Source: Beroe forskalii
Taxonomy: Eukaryota; Ctenophora; Nuda; Beroida; Beroidae
DNA: 64,000 nucleotides
NCBI GenBank assembly: GCA_011033025.1
Contig: WFMF01000119.1
Coordinates: 186,001-250,000 of the forward strand
Reading direction: 5' to 3'
Shown: positions 48,401-60,400 of the stretch, in pieces
How positions within the stretch are numbered: position 1 is the first letter of the stretch
Layout of the letters: the number at the start of each line of letters is the position of its first letter
The notes under the pieces: model-generated
What the model was told of the DNA's origin: nothing
What the model saw: only the letters and a program-made list of their open reading frames with translations
Databases searched by the model: none
Program-made: the position numbers and the translations under genes

Positions 48401-51400
48401 TGGCCATATACTTAGAATTCAATAGAATGTAAAGCGTTACCCCATGATGCAGACTGAATCACCACAGTTCTGTTGGTTCATCTTTAGTATCCATTCGTAC
48501 TGGGTAGCCTGTAGACACGTGAGTCAAAGTAAAGAAACACTTGAAAGACCCAAATTACCGAATGTGACACATTTTCAACTCTATGGCACATTTTTGTGAA
48601 TGCTCCATAAAACGGATAACGCGATAAAATATCTGATGGATTAACCGCGCAAAAGACGCGCGCACATGGTTTAAATCTTCGCGCGCGCACATGTGACCGG
48701 TTCAACTCCAACATCCAATCGTTATTTTCCGGAACGTCGAACCGTAGCTAGGCTCTGCTCCGTCTTATTTCAGTTCTTCCAAACTTACAACAAGACAAAA
48801 TAAACATCAAAAAAGTTACAATGTTTATAAACGTGCTCTAAGTACGCAAGCTACCCACTACTCCCGAATGGGACCCGCTGGATTTGGAAGAACTAAAACC
48901 TGTCAATTCGGTCAAAATATGCGGCACCGTGTTAGTTGCGCATGCAATGGAAATAAAAATTGCAATGCAACTTATCTCGTACATTATTCGGTATAGTGTC
49001 TAGCACGGCTAATTAAACTCAGTGGATTTTCGTGCTGTATGGCAAACTGAGGGTTCGTTACGTGAAACCGAACTACTGCAATATAAAATGTGAAAATAGC
49101 CATTATCAATATATTGACAACACCTACAATAATAAGAAGAAACAGTGACGTACCTCATCGTGCATGGCGTCAACTGGAGGAAGACTATCGGTTAACCTGA
49201 TCCTACTGCCTGATGCCTCAGACTCGATCGCACTGCAATCGGAAAGAAAACATTAACCATGGGAGCATTGTGAAATGAAAACTTAATTTTCAGACTCATC
49301 CAAGTTTGTGTGTGTGACTCAGGCATTTCAATTTGAATAAAATAAAAACGTAGATGAATATTCCTAACAGCTGATTTTCAGATAAAAATGCCGATCATTA
49401 TATGAATTGTAGATATGATCACATCCATAAATTTGTGAAAAACCAGAAAAATTACCCACCCAAGTGACGCCAAATATATACTCGAGGTTTGAATACATTC
49501 TATTCGAGATAATTCCTATTTCCTAATTTATAATGCGTCACATGCCCTACCTGTCATTACTAGAAACATGGGAAGAGATGGATTTCGTGTGTTCAATAGC
49601 GATATCCTCGTCCTCTTCGAATTGAGATATGGACAGCTCATCACCCTGTCGAGTAAATAATCGTTAGTTAACTATCCCGCTTTGAATTCAATGACAAAAA
49701 AGGAATACTTTTGTACACAGTACACTTTATACAATGTATACAGTACACTGTATACAGTGTACTGTATACAGTGTACTGTATACAGTGTACTGTATACAGT
49801 GTACTGTATACAGTGTACTGTATACAGTACACTGTATACAGTGTACTATATACAGTGTACTATATACAGTGTACTGTATACAGTATACTATATACAGTGT
49901 ACTGTATACAGTGTACTGTATACAGTGTACTGTACACAGTGTGCTGTATACAGTTTACTCACATTGCGTGAGTAAACTGTATGCATCCCGACTGATTTCA
50001 AATTGAAACTAAAGAGAAACTGCGCTTAAATGGTAGGAATTAATGACTAAACATAGATAACACTTAATAAATCAAAATGCTTGACAACATTCGGATTAAC
50101 TCTACTAGTAGCTCATGATGTATGATGTAAGGTTAATGATTTTGCATAATTAGATGTCATAAAGCACTTTTTTCGCTTTTATAGATTTTTGAAAATACAG
50201 TTTGGAAGGGCTATTTAAGGCCGGTTGTTTTACTAATGCAATCTTTTCGGGCAGTATCAGTGAAGCCTCACTTCTTTATCCACCTTTCTTCATCCACCAA
50301 GTACTATAGTATCCTAGATCCACCTAGTATTAGTATCCTTTCTTCATCCACCAAGTACTATAGTATCCTAGATCCACCGAGAATTAGTATCCTTTCTTCA
50401 TCCACCAAGTACTATACATTCTAGATCATTCCACATTCTCGAGCTTTGATGTGTACAGATGTTAGAGGTCAGAGTGCACACCACAAACTCACAGCTCAAC
50501 AGCAACTGAATGTCTGTTAGTATTCCCACGTGGATGTCTGATGAGAACCTGCTGGCTTCTGAGGCGTCATTGGCACCGAGGATTGTCGTATTATCATAGA
50601 GGAAGGTGTAGTCGGGGTATTTGGTCTGTAGCTCCGTTACCACTGCAGGTTCGTCTGTTGCCAAATACACACGTTTTACTGCCCCCTTCTTCTGGTTGCC
50701 ATAGTACCGCTCTATCGATGGCATGTATGCTTCTACCGGCACTAACTCAGCTTCCTGTATCAGCTTGTCAGTCCTGCGTACCTGCATCCCTGGAATGGGC
50801 TCCACAAACCCAATGTTTTCTTTAGCAGCTCTCACATGCTCCACCATATCCGGCTGGAGCCTGTAGATGTACTGTACGATGTGACCCGCCCACCATGCCA
50901 TTGGGGACTTCACAGAGGCCGGGGCAGGTATCCAGGCTGGTGGACCCTCGTAACATCCCCTTAGCTCCGGAGTCGCGGGGGCATAGTGCGGGACTATCTT
51001 CACGACTTGGTGTTGGGCGTGGTTGGGCCCCCAAAGAGGGGCAGGTTTGCGGTAACTCGTACAGTTCTCACTGATAGGAAGGAAGAACCGCTCCCACGCC
51101 TCCTTCGTTATGACGGCTCCTTGGAAGGGGTACAGCACCACCGTACGGTTAGTCCAGGCAGCGTATATGAAACAGTTCACCAGTTTGTGGGTGAGGTACG
51201 CAAACCCTCCCGGTGGAGTCAACGGACAGAGGAGTTTCCTGGCGGAGCCACAGTCCTTGGGATGCTGGAGTTGAGCGAGGAAGAGCCTTGCTGCATCGTT
51301 TTCATCCTGTTTCGCTGCTGTTACGAAGGTGGGAAACTGGAAGAGGTTCCATTCAATCATTCGAAACCAAGTGAGTACAAAGAGTGTATTTGTTAGTACC

Positions 51401-54400
51401 AGGACTGTAAGAAATATGCCAACTCTGCGTTGGTTAATTACAGGGATCATACTCATACAATATTGGGAAATTTAATTGATTTGGGCGAGAGTCAGGCTGG
51501 GAACAGGATTACAAACTGTAACAATGATCGAGAATACAAAATAATAAAATACTGCTTGCTTACAGAATAAAACGTAACATGTAAAATATCACGTGATATG
51601 CTTGTCAAAGTTCTCTTTGAGTCTGTGGTTGTTTTGTTCGACATCACAGCTTTTAACAGCAAGCCCGCACAATCAATGAAAATTATGGTTGTGTGAAATT
51701 GAGCAAAATTTTCAAATTTATGAATATGTATCAATCGTGTCTGCCGTCGGGCGTCGGCCTCATCCTTAATTGCTAAGGATGCAAACAAATGCAAACAAAT
51801 CGGTCAATAATTCTGTTACCCTGCACCTGCTACATACGTTTTTAATATGGAACCAGTCTGAGACACAAACGAATCACCATTTGTAAATAATTTCAATCTG
51901 ATGCTTTCTATGTGCAGAGAAGCCATAATGACAAGGAAGAAGCTGCGTTTTGACAGATGAGTGCTCATTGAGTCATAAACATGACATTAACAGAACTTCT
52001 GTTGACGTCCCAGTGCTATCGAACATATCAGCTAAGCAGCTATACGCTACTATCGAGCTATTATTAAATAACCTTGTTCCGGAAACCATGTGCATTCTTG
52101 AGAGAGATAACAAAGAATAAAGGAGATAAATTGCGATAAAGGGAAGGGATGTGCGTTTGAAAAATGTTGGCATTGTCAACGAAATGTGCGGAATGTTAGT
52201 TACCTTACTTCCGAGACTGAGTGGAGAATAAATGCTTTCCAACTAGATTGAAAGGCAATTTATTGATAGGTAATTAGTTGACGAGGTACATAATTGCTTC
52301 ATTGAGGGTATAAATCATTGATTCAGTGATTTCATGATCATGAAATTAAGATAAAAAATGTCCTACCACGCTTGATGTATCAGAAACTTCACTGATAGGT
52401 TCCCAGCTGTTGTTCTTGGAATTCTTTGAACCCTTGGTGATAACTTTTGATCCGACCACTGCTATTTTCTTCACAACGGATTTACTGCGTTTTTGAGATA
52501 TGGCAGGCGAACCTGTTCAGAAAATAAGTAAGCACAACATACGAATCTGGGGTTGTGTTGGGAAACACAGTTTTTATAGACCAACATTTGACACAATAGC
52601 TGCTCAGACTGAAAGTACAAAATGCAGTCACTGAGTTTTAAGCGTTATTTTGGGTTTTTGGAACGAAAATAACGAGCTATCTGTCATTGAAATTGTACTT
52701 ACCCACAATAGGTGTCCTTTTGAGATCATCCAAAACACCGGAAATGGAAGAAACCCAACGATTCATGTCTTTTTCAGTCTCTGCGCACAATACCCACAAG
52801 CGTTTTGGAGTCTCTAGCTCAAACCCATATCTGACTGAGGGAAGTTGAATCTATGAGAATTTAACTGAATCTGAAATCTAGTTGGCTGGTATTATGGAAT
52901 TATGGAGGAATGGAGGATAAATTCTTGAGTTTTTACCTCAAAAACCTTGCTTTCAAAATCTAACCGAAATGCAGAAATCGAAAACACAATACCTTAGTGG
53001 TAGAAATTAAGATGTGTATTTATTAAGGGCGTACTAATTAAGAAGTGTACTAATTAAGGCAGTAAAATTTCCACAAAAATCAGGCAAATCTAGGACTAAA
53101 TTTCACGTCGTTTCACCAATTTTCAAACAAAAATACCGATATGAAAACAAAAAGAGGGCAGATTTTTTCCATTAAATTAAATTTATTTGGGATCTATGGA
53201 AGTATGAAATATAGACAAAAGTAAACCTAGGCGTTCTAGAGAAACAGATTAGCAAATTTGGGTCAATGAGCATCCTAGAGTCAACATCATGTTCTTTGCA
53301 ACGTTTCACTGCCTCCGTGTGATCAAAAGATTGGCCGCTGAAATTTTGAAGGCCTTGTTTCCTGATGAAAACATCGAAGATATCGAAGATGGTTCTATTA
53401 GGCTTGAGATGGAAGATATGGATTATGGAAGATGTGCAGGAAGACGAAGAAGCTGAAGAAATGTCTATAATTTTTATCGAGTGATAATTGTTTATCATAT
53501 CAAGTTCAATTTTGTCTGCACTGATGCTTTCGCTGAAAAATTCTGAACCTGCATTGAGAGAAAATAGAATGCCTTAATATTGTAGTGAAAGAAAAGATAG
53601 GTACAGATTTACAAATCTTTACTTTAACAAAATTTTCTAAAATTTTGGTTTTGTACAAATTACGGTGAGTAGAAATTAAGATTTGTAGAATTTAAGGAGT
53701 GTACTATTTAAGGCAGTGAAATTGCTTACTGCCTTAAATAGTACACTTCTTAATTTCTACCACTAAGGTAATTATTGGGAGAGGAAAATGTAGATGGATA
53801 ACACGAAAGTTGATTTTGAGATATAACCCGGAGATTTAAGAAATTGTGGCTAGGAAACTATCAAATCACGCAACGCATCTGAAAAAAGTTGCAATCATCA
53901 GTTCAAAATCACGTGATGATGGTAAAACCTGAAATTTTGCAAGACACTGCGCGGCTTATTTTGATTTATGATATGCGGATTGTCATTCAAATTTTGTTTC
54001 GCGCGTTCCAAAGATACAATGTGTTTCCTAGAACTTACTCGTGCCAACTTAGCGTGTAAATATGTGCGTGTAAGGTGTGTGTTATGTGTGTAGTTTGTAA
54101 TCTGTCTAGATGTGTTTGTGGTAAACCGCCAAATAACACTTCGTTTGTTTGATTGAGTTAGTATAGCCTTCACTTCCTGTTTGCACAGTACGGCCGGTGA
54201 TGAGTAGTAATGAATTATGAAACTGTAAAAACCATGCAGGCGCTTAAAAACACAGAAACATGAGTTAGTCGAATCATTGCAACCTTGTCCTGTTTTAAAA
54301 TAGAATAAAGGTTATGAAACTATCGATAAACATGGCATGTAAATAAATTTCACAAGGCCTCACTTTAACTTGATTGTTTATGAGGCTGGCAAGTATGGGC

Positions 54401-57400
54401 GCTCCGAAAAACTGAAAAAGCGCAAATTTGAAACCTCACACACCCACGATTCTTCAAATTGTGGATTATCTCAAGGTTTGGGCATCACCATACTACACTA
54501 GGGCTATGATAGGAGGCAGACCCATGTCTAAGAGGCTGTAGGATCTGGCAATATAAGCGGCTCAATGTTGACTTTTAGCCCGTGTCTCCAAAGTGGAGGC
54601 TTTGGCTACCCCTACTGCCCCATTGATAGTTCATAACAACCTTCTACAGCTTCTGTTTAGGTACATTCAGTAGATATTTCCTCTCCTTCCAAACTTAGTG
54701 CCGATCAGATCTTGTCACAGATCGGTATTAAAAGTAACTAAATTGATAATTTTATTCCTTATTTCAATTTCAAGATTTCTTTGTTGAATTATAAAATAAC
54801 CTATAATGAATCTAGTCTTCATTATTTGTTTATTTGATCTGAAATATAAGATCCAATTGGCCTTTATCAGAGTGTTTGAGAAATTGCCAGGCCAAGGTAT
54901 AAGGAAGGAAAGCTGGATTACAAAATGAATTGGTACCTCAAAGTAAATGTCAAATACATAATATGGCTGTGAAAATAACAGTCAGTAGTTTAAGAATAAA
55001 AAGAAGAAAATATTCGAAGAAAAGTATGAAACAATTAGAAATGTATTACAATAAATAAACCAATACTAAAAGTTTGAGCAGCTATAACAAGAATTCACCC
55101 AATGTACCATCCCATGTTAAGTATCATTAGGGTGATCTAAGTCAGCGAAGGCGTGTTTGTACTATGATGTTATACCTACTCAATCGACATATTTTAATAT
55201 ATTGAAGAAATTTCATGACTGTTTATCATGGAACAATAAGCATCATACTGGAAGTGTAAAGGATGGGTGAAGTAATGTTCTTATTTCTAAGGAAGATCAC
55301 ACCCTTAGCCCATATATACAAATATACAACTTACGTAGGGATGTCTGCATATGATCTAAACTTTTATACTCCTATACCTACAGTTCAGTCAAACTTTTAG
55401 AGGCTCAACGTAAAATTTCTATATATTTTACTGTTAGTTAGAATCGGCTCGTATGTAAAAGGGCCTGAAAGATATATACTAATCTAGCCAATCACAATTG
55501 AAAAGATATGTGAATCTGGCCAATCGGAATTGGAAGAAAGTGACACGTGTCCCACAAAATGTTGGAGTAGACTGCAGATCATAGGTTGGAAGTCGTCCTT
55601 TCAGGGAAAGGGGCAATTGATATACATATTGAGTACATTGTTATAAATTTATAACGAGCCAAGGTTTCACGGACTTTGAGAAGGAGGGGGCGAATTCAGT
55701 CTGACACCGCTTTGACACCAACTCACTCTGACACCAATTCACTTTGACACCAATTCACTTTGACACCAATTCACCTTGACATGGCACCGGTTCACTCTGA
55801 CACCACTTTGCTGTTCGGACGCCAGGTTTTTCTTACAAGTTTCACCGGTTTCCTCTGACACCATTCCGCTTATCACTTTGACACCAGGTCATTCTGACAT
55901 CAGTTAGTGTTGCTACCCAATCACTTTGACACCAGGTCATTCTGATACCAGTGGTGTCTGACTGAATTTCAGTCAGACACCACTTTGACACCAACTCACT
56001 CTGACACCAACTCACTCTGACACTAACTCACTCTGACACCAACTCACTCTGATACCAATTCAATTTGACATGTCACCAATTCACTCTGACACCACTTAAA
56101 CATCAATTGATTTTAACACCAGTCTGACACCACTTTGTTGTTCGGACGCCAGGTTTTTCTTACAAGTTTCACCGGTTTCTTTTGACACAATTCAGCTTTT
56201 ATTTAACACCATATCACTTTTATTTGACATCATATCACTTTGACACCAGGTAATTCTGACCGAATCACTTTGACATTAGGTAACTCTGCTTATCTGCCAT
56301 CAGTTATACCTGACACCGTTTCATTCTGACACTAGGTCATTTGAACTCCATTCCAGCTCGCTTCGCTTGATCTGACGAAATTGAAACCATCAATGCCATT
56401 GATTCATTCCAAACAACCAAATGATCATGATACCAATATATCCAGATATTCTGATTGTGTTTGCCATTCCAGTACCTATCATCCAACCATAACGAGTCCA
56501 GTTAATTTGTAATACCCATTTTCAAATAAATGCAGCCTGAAAACCCAGATTTAAGGCTTGAACTAGAATCAACTACCAAGTTGAATGATGGTATTTCGAA
56601 TCAATCTAGTATATCACGCCACTCTTCACATAAATTAAATACTGAGTTCAAATTTCACATTTTCGTCAGGATAATGAATTCCATTCTCCGTGAAAATGAC
56701 AGAATCCCTATCTGGTTACAGATAAAATTCCGCAAAATTATTTGCGTCATGACATTAGGAAATGTGGTTTCCGCCGGCTCTTATTACTGCAAATTCCGAG
56801 GCATTGTGACAAATTTTACATGATTATGTTTCGCAGGAAAAATACCACGCCTACACTAAACCTTCTAGTGCATCTGGAAAATTCAAAAATCATGCACAAC
56901 TTCGGTTTTTCCAAATACCATTGACCTATCCTGGAACATAGGTCCAAACCTTCTTATTAATTGATCAGTCCATTTCTAGATGACCTTATACTTCCACCCC
57001 CTACCTAGAGATAGGACTGTTGAATAGGATAAAAGAGTTCGTCCTAATATTTAATATGTCCGCACGAGGCATGAGTGGTTAAAATGACGTCATTATCATA
57101 GCGCAATATAGGAACATGATGACGATGAACCGCCTATTTTTCATTTTTCGCGCGCAGTATTTATATGTTAAGTCAGGAAGAGTTAAGAATAAAGTTAAAA
57201 CTGTAAACAACATCACGGATACAGAGCTGCTGATGTGTTTTATAAAAACCTTCACAGGTATGATAAACCTTACTATATCATCTCTCTTCGGGAATGTTTT
57301 ATAGTTCGTTTTATACTCTGTTCTCCAGGAATTCCACTCGATTTCCTGTGTATCAGAAGCAATAAAGGAAGCCATTTCGGGGTCGATAATGATAATGATA

Positions 57401-60400
57401 TGAGTGCTAAAAAGTGAGGGTATTTCTTCCAAGGACATGAGAAAAACATATAATTCTGTGTAACTTATGCCAAGTTTAATAATATCCATAAGATTTTTCA
57501 TAAACACAAAAGATAAAAAAGGTCATTGAGATAAAAATAAATTAGCTGCTAACACATGTCACTATATTTCGGCTACTTGTAAAGGGTAGAACACAGAGCC
57601 CGATAAACTCTCAGCGCAGACAGGCGTCAATTTGGCTAGCTGCTCGAGTAAATGTCAGCCAACTACGGTGTCTGCAGTAGGTGCTCACAGGAGAGAGATA
57701 GGCAGTTAAAATGACGTCATTATCATAGCTCAAAATGGTGTGTTGAGGGCGTGAAATCGCCTGTTTACACTAGCGGTGTCTGGAGTTACAGTAGTGGGTG
57801 TAATTCTGCCATCAGTGGGGACTGAGGACGCCGAAAAGGGACAAAAGAAATGTCTCGGTAAATCACCTTCTTGAGGAGCTAAATTAAAATTGGCTAATGA
57901 AGAATTTCCATCTTTGAATGGGAACCGAGCGGAATGAAGGATTCATGACTTTTCGTTATGCTTCAATATTTTCAGCAATTAACCGAACTTTTTCCCATTC
58001 TACAAGATTGAATAGTATTAAACTTCTCATTGCTGTTAACTAGTCGGTGTAACATTTTACACGAACAATGTAAAGTTAAACTTCAGAGGTGGTTTTAAGT
58101 TTCAACTTTATTAAACACTTGTTTAGTCTTACTGTCTTAGAAAACATTGCATCTGTAACTACTGAGGTAGGTTGTAGGTAACACAGTTACAGTGTAGGAA
58201 ACAGCTGTTCTGTGGAGTTGTGATAGAATAGAATAAAAGACTCAAAAAACGACTTGATTTATATGATTTTATGATTTTATTATGTATGAATAATGAATAT
58301 TCTATTCATTCTTCACTCATAATTTTGAGTTCAATAATCAGTGATGCTGAATAAGCAAATACTTAGACTATTATGTTATTATAGGAGCTAGAAATTTCAA
58401 AAAAAAACAAATTTAACATCCCAAGAGGTTGAAGTTAAAACAAAATAACTGATACGCGATTATCGTCGTCAGCTCCCAAAGTGCCGACGATCATTGACTA
58501 AGCAAATGAGTTGGAATTTCATTAACTCATTCTGATGGTATTTGGTTTTTGCCATCAATCAATAATTGTGTTATGTGTTCACGACTGTCAGTACATGAAA
58601 AGTAAATTGCCATGTGTAACACGTTAATTTTAGCTTGATTACAATTTACATTACACAAACAAACAATTTGTTTCAATTTCATTTATATTGATTGCTTGCG
58701 TATACTTGCTTCATGTTGACGTGTAATTTATAATTTCCAAACTGCCAAGTGCCAATTGGGAATTACGAGAGGCAATTGGTCAATTAAACACTGGTCAGAC
58801 CTGCCAACTTGTCAACACTAACGTTACAACCACATGTATCATTTGGTCGACCATGTTACATGTACCCAAGATACATATCTGTCAATTAACACCGATAAGG
58901 TTCCGTGGTATGATAATTAATGGGGTAATTTGTGACATGATCATGTATCAGTTGAAGGATACAAGGAAACATCACACTGGTATTTTCCTTAAATAAATTA
59001 CAAATACATTGCGTTAATGAGGGTAATAAACAAGGTTAGAATTAGGTACATCAGAAAGGAAACTTCAAACTTCCAGAAACCGAAAATGATATTATAATTG
59101 TAACATGGGACACTTCAAAGGTCAAAATTCATATTTCAGCAAAAATCGTTTACAATTTGAATGTACAAATCCTCGGGGAAGTCAAATAAAAATCCTTATA
59201 GATATTTTATTCAAGAACACTTCCTGACTCATTCTCGTCTATGATATTTAGACAAACATAATAGCCACTTTACAGTTTACACTTCACAATACAATACAAA
59301 CTGAGGGCACTGTATCAATATGGTTCAATTGGCGGTTTCCTAGGGGCAAGAAGTACTCCAAACGTTTTCGGGCTTCACCATTGATATTGTAATCTGTCTA
59401 CATAGTCAACAATGCTACATTCCACTTTCATAACATAAGTACAAGTTACATCAGTCACTATTCCGGCTATCGTACAACCACATGCCTACAGGATGTCTTT
59501 TCATGTTCCCTCTATATGTACTCTGATTATACACGATATTGTACACTAAATACTATACATTGTATCTTGTGCAAGCAGACTGTAAAATCAGAAATCTTTT
59601 CACATGATGGGTCGGGCTCATTGTTGAGTTCTAAAATGGCATGGTTACACCTGACCAGATCAATTCATTTTTCACGCATATTTTTGGAAACTTTATACAT
59701 GATTAAAACAAAGAAGGGACATGGAAAACGCAGGAGTGTGTAGGTAGGGTCACATACAAATCACAATTAATTAGATTGAGATGATGATACTTAGAAAATA
59801 TTATACACAATGTTAGGCGTACAATACGGGGCAGACTGGAGGTTCACCGACTTCCCCTAGAGTACCAATATAGAGGACCATTTAGAGGAGGGCTAGAGAG
59901 ACCATTAAGCCATACGTTTGCCTCTTGCATTCATTTCCAGGAAGACTTTAGTCCTTTAATCTTTACTTTGAAGAAACATGGCTTGATTCTTGAATAAAAC
60001 CATGCTCAAAAGGGAGGCCTTAGCATGAACTTTGATACGCAAACAGTGGGGTAATCACGTGATACAGAGTAATTAATTCTCCCTGCTTGTGAGTAAGCAA
60101 ATGTAACCTACCTACGTTCATTTCATTGAAGAATGAATAATAATAGGTTCAGTAGTCGATGAATGTTTGTCGATCAATTCTCATATCACGACATGATTAG
60201 AAGTGATTGCTTGAGAATGGAACTACTACTTCCGATTACTCATAATATTGAGAAGGAGCACATATGTATTGCATGATGGTGGCGTGATGGCTGTGCTAGC
60301 GTGGTACATGAATGTGATGTACTCAATGTATAGTTTGTACATTGTACATTGTGTATACACTAGGTATGTACATATTGCATGTCCCATTTATACAGGCAAT

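Noticed and set aside
48621-48720. tRNA gene suggested by GGTTCAACTCC
   Set aside because: A B-box-like match only; no A box, anticodon arm or acceptor stem pairing.
49682-50006. Three overlapping open frames of 86-97 codons
   Set aside because: They arise from a stop-free palindromic microsatellite and read CIQCTVYSVLYTVY in every frame.
57079-57507. 142-codon minus-strand ORF
   Set aside because: It overlaps a TGACGTCA mobile element, lies in an intron, and has no family-like pattern.
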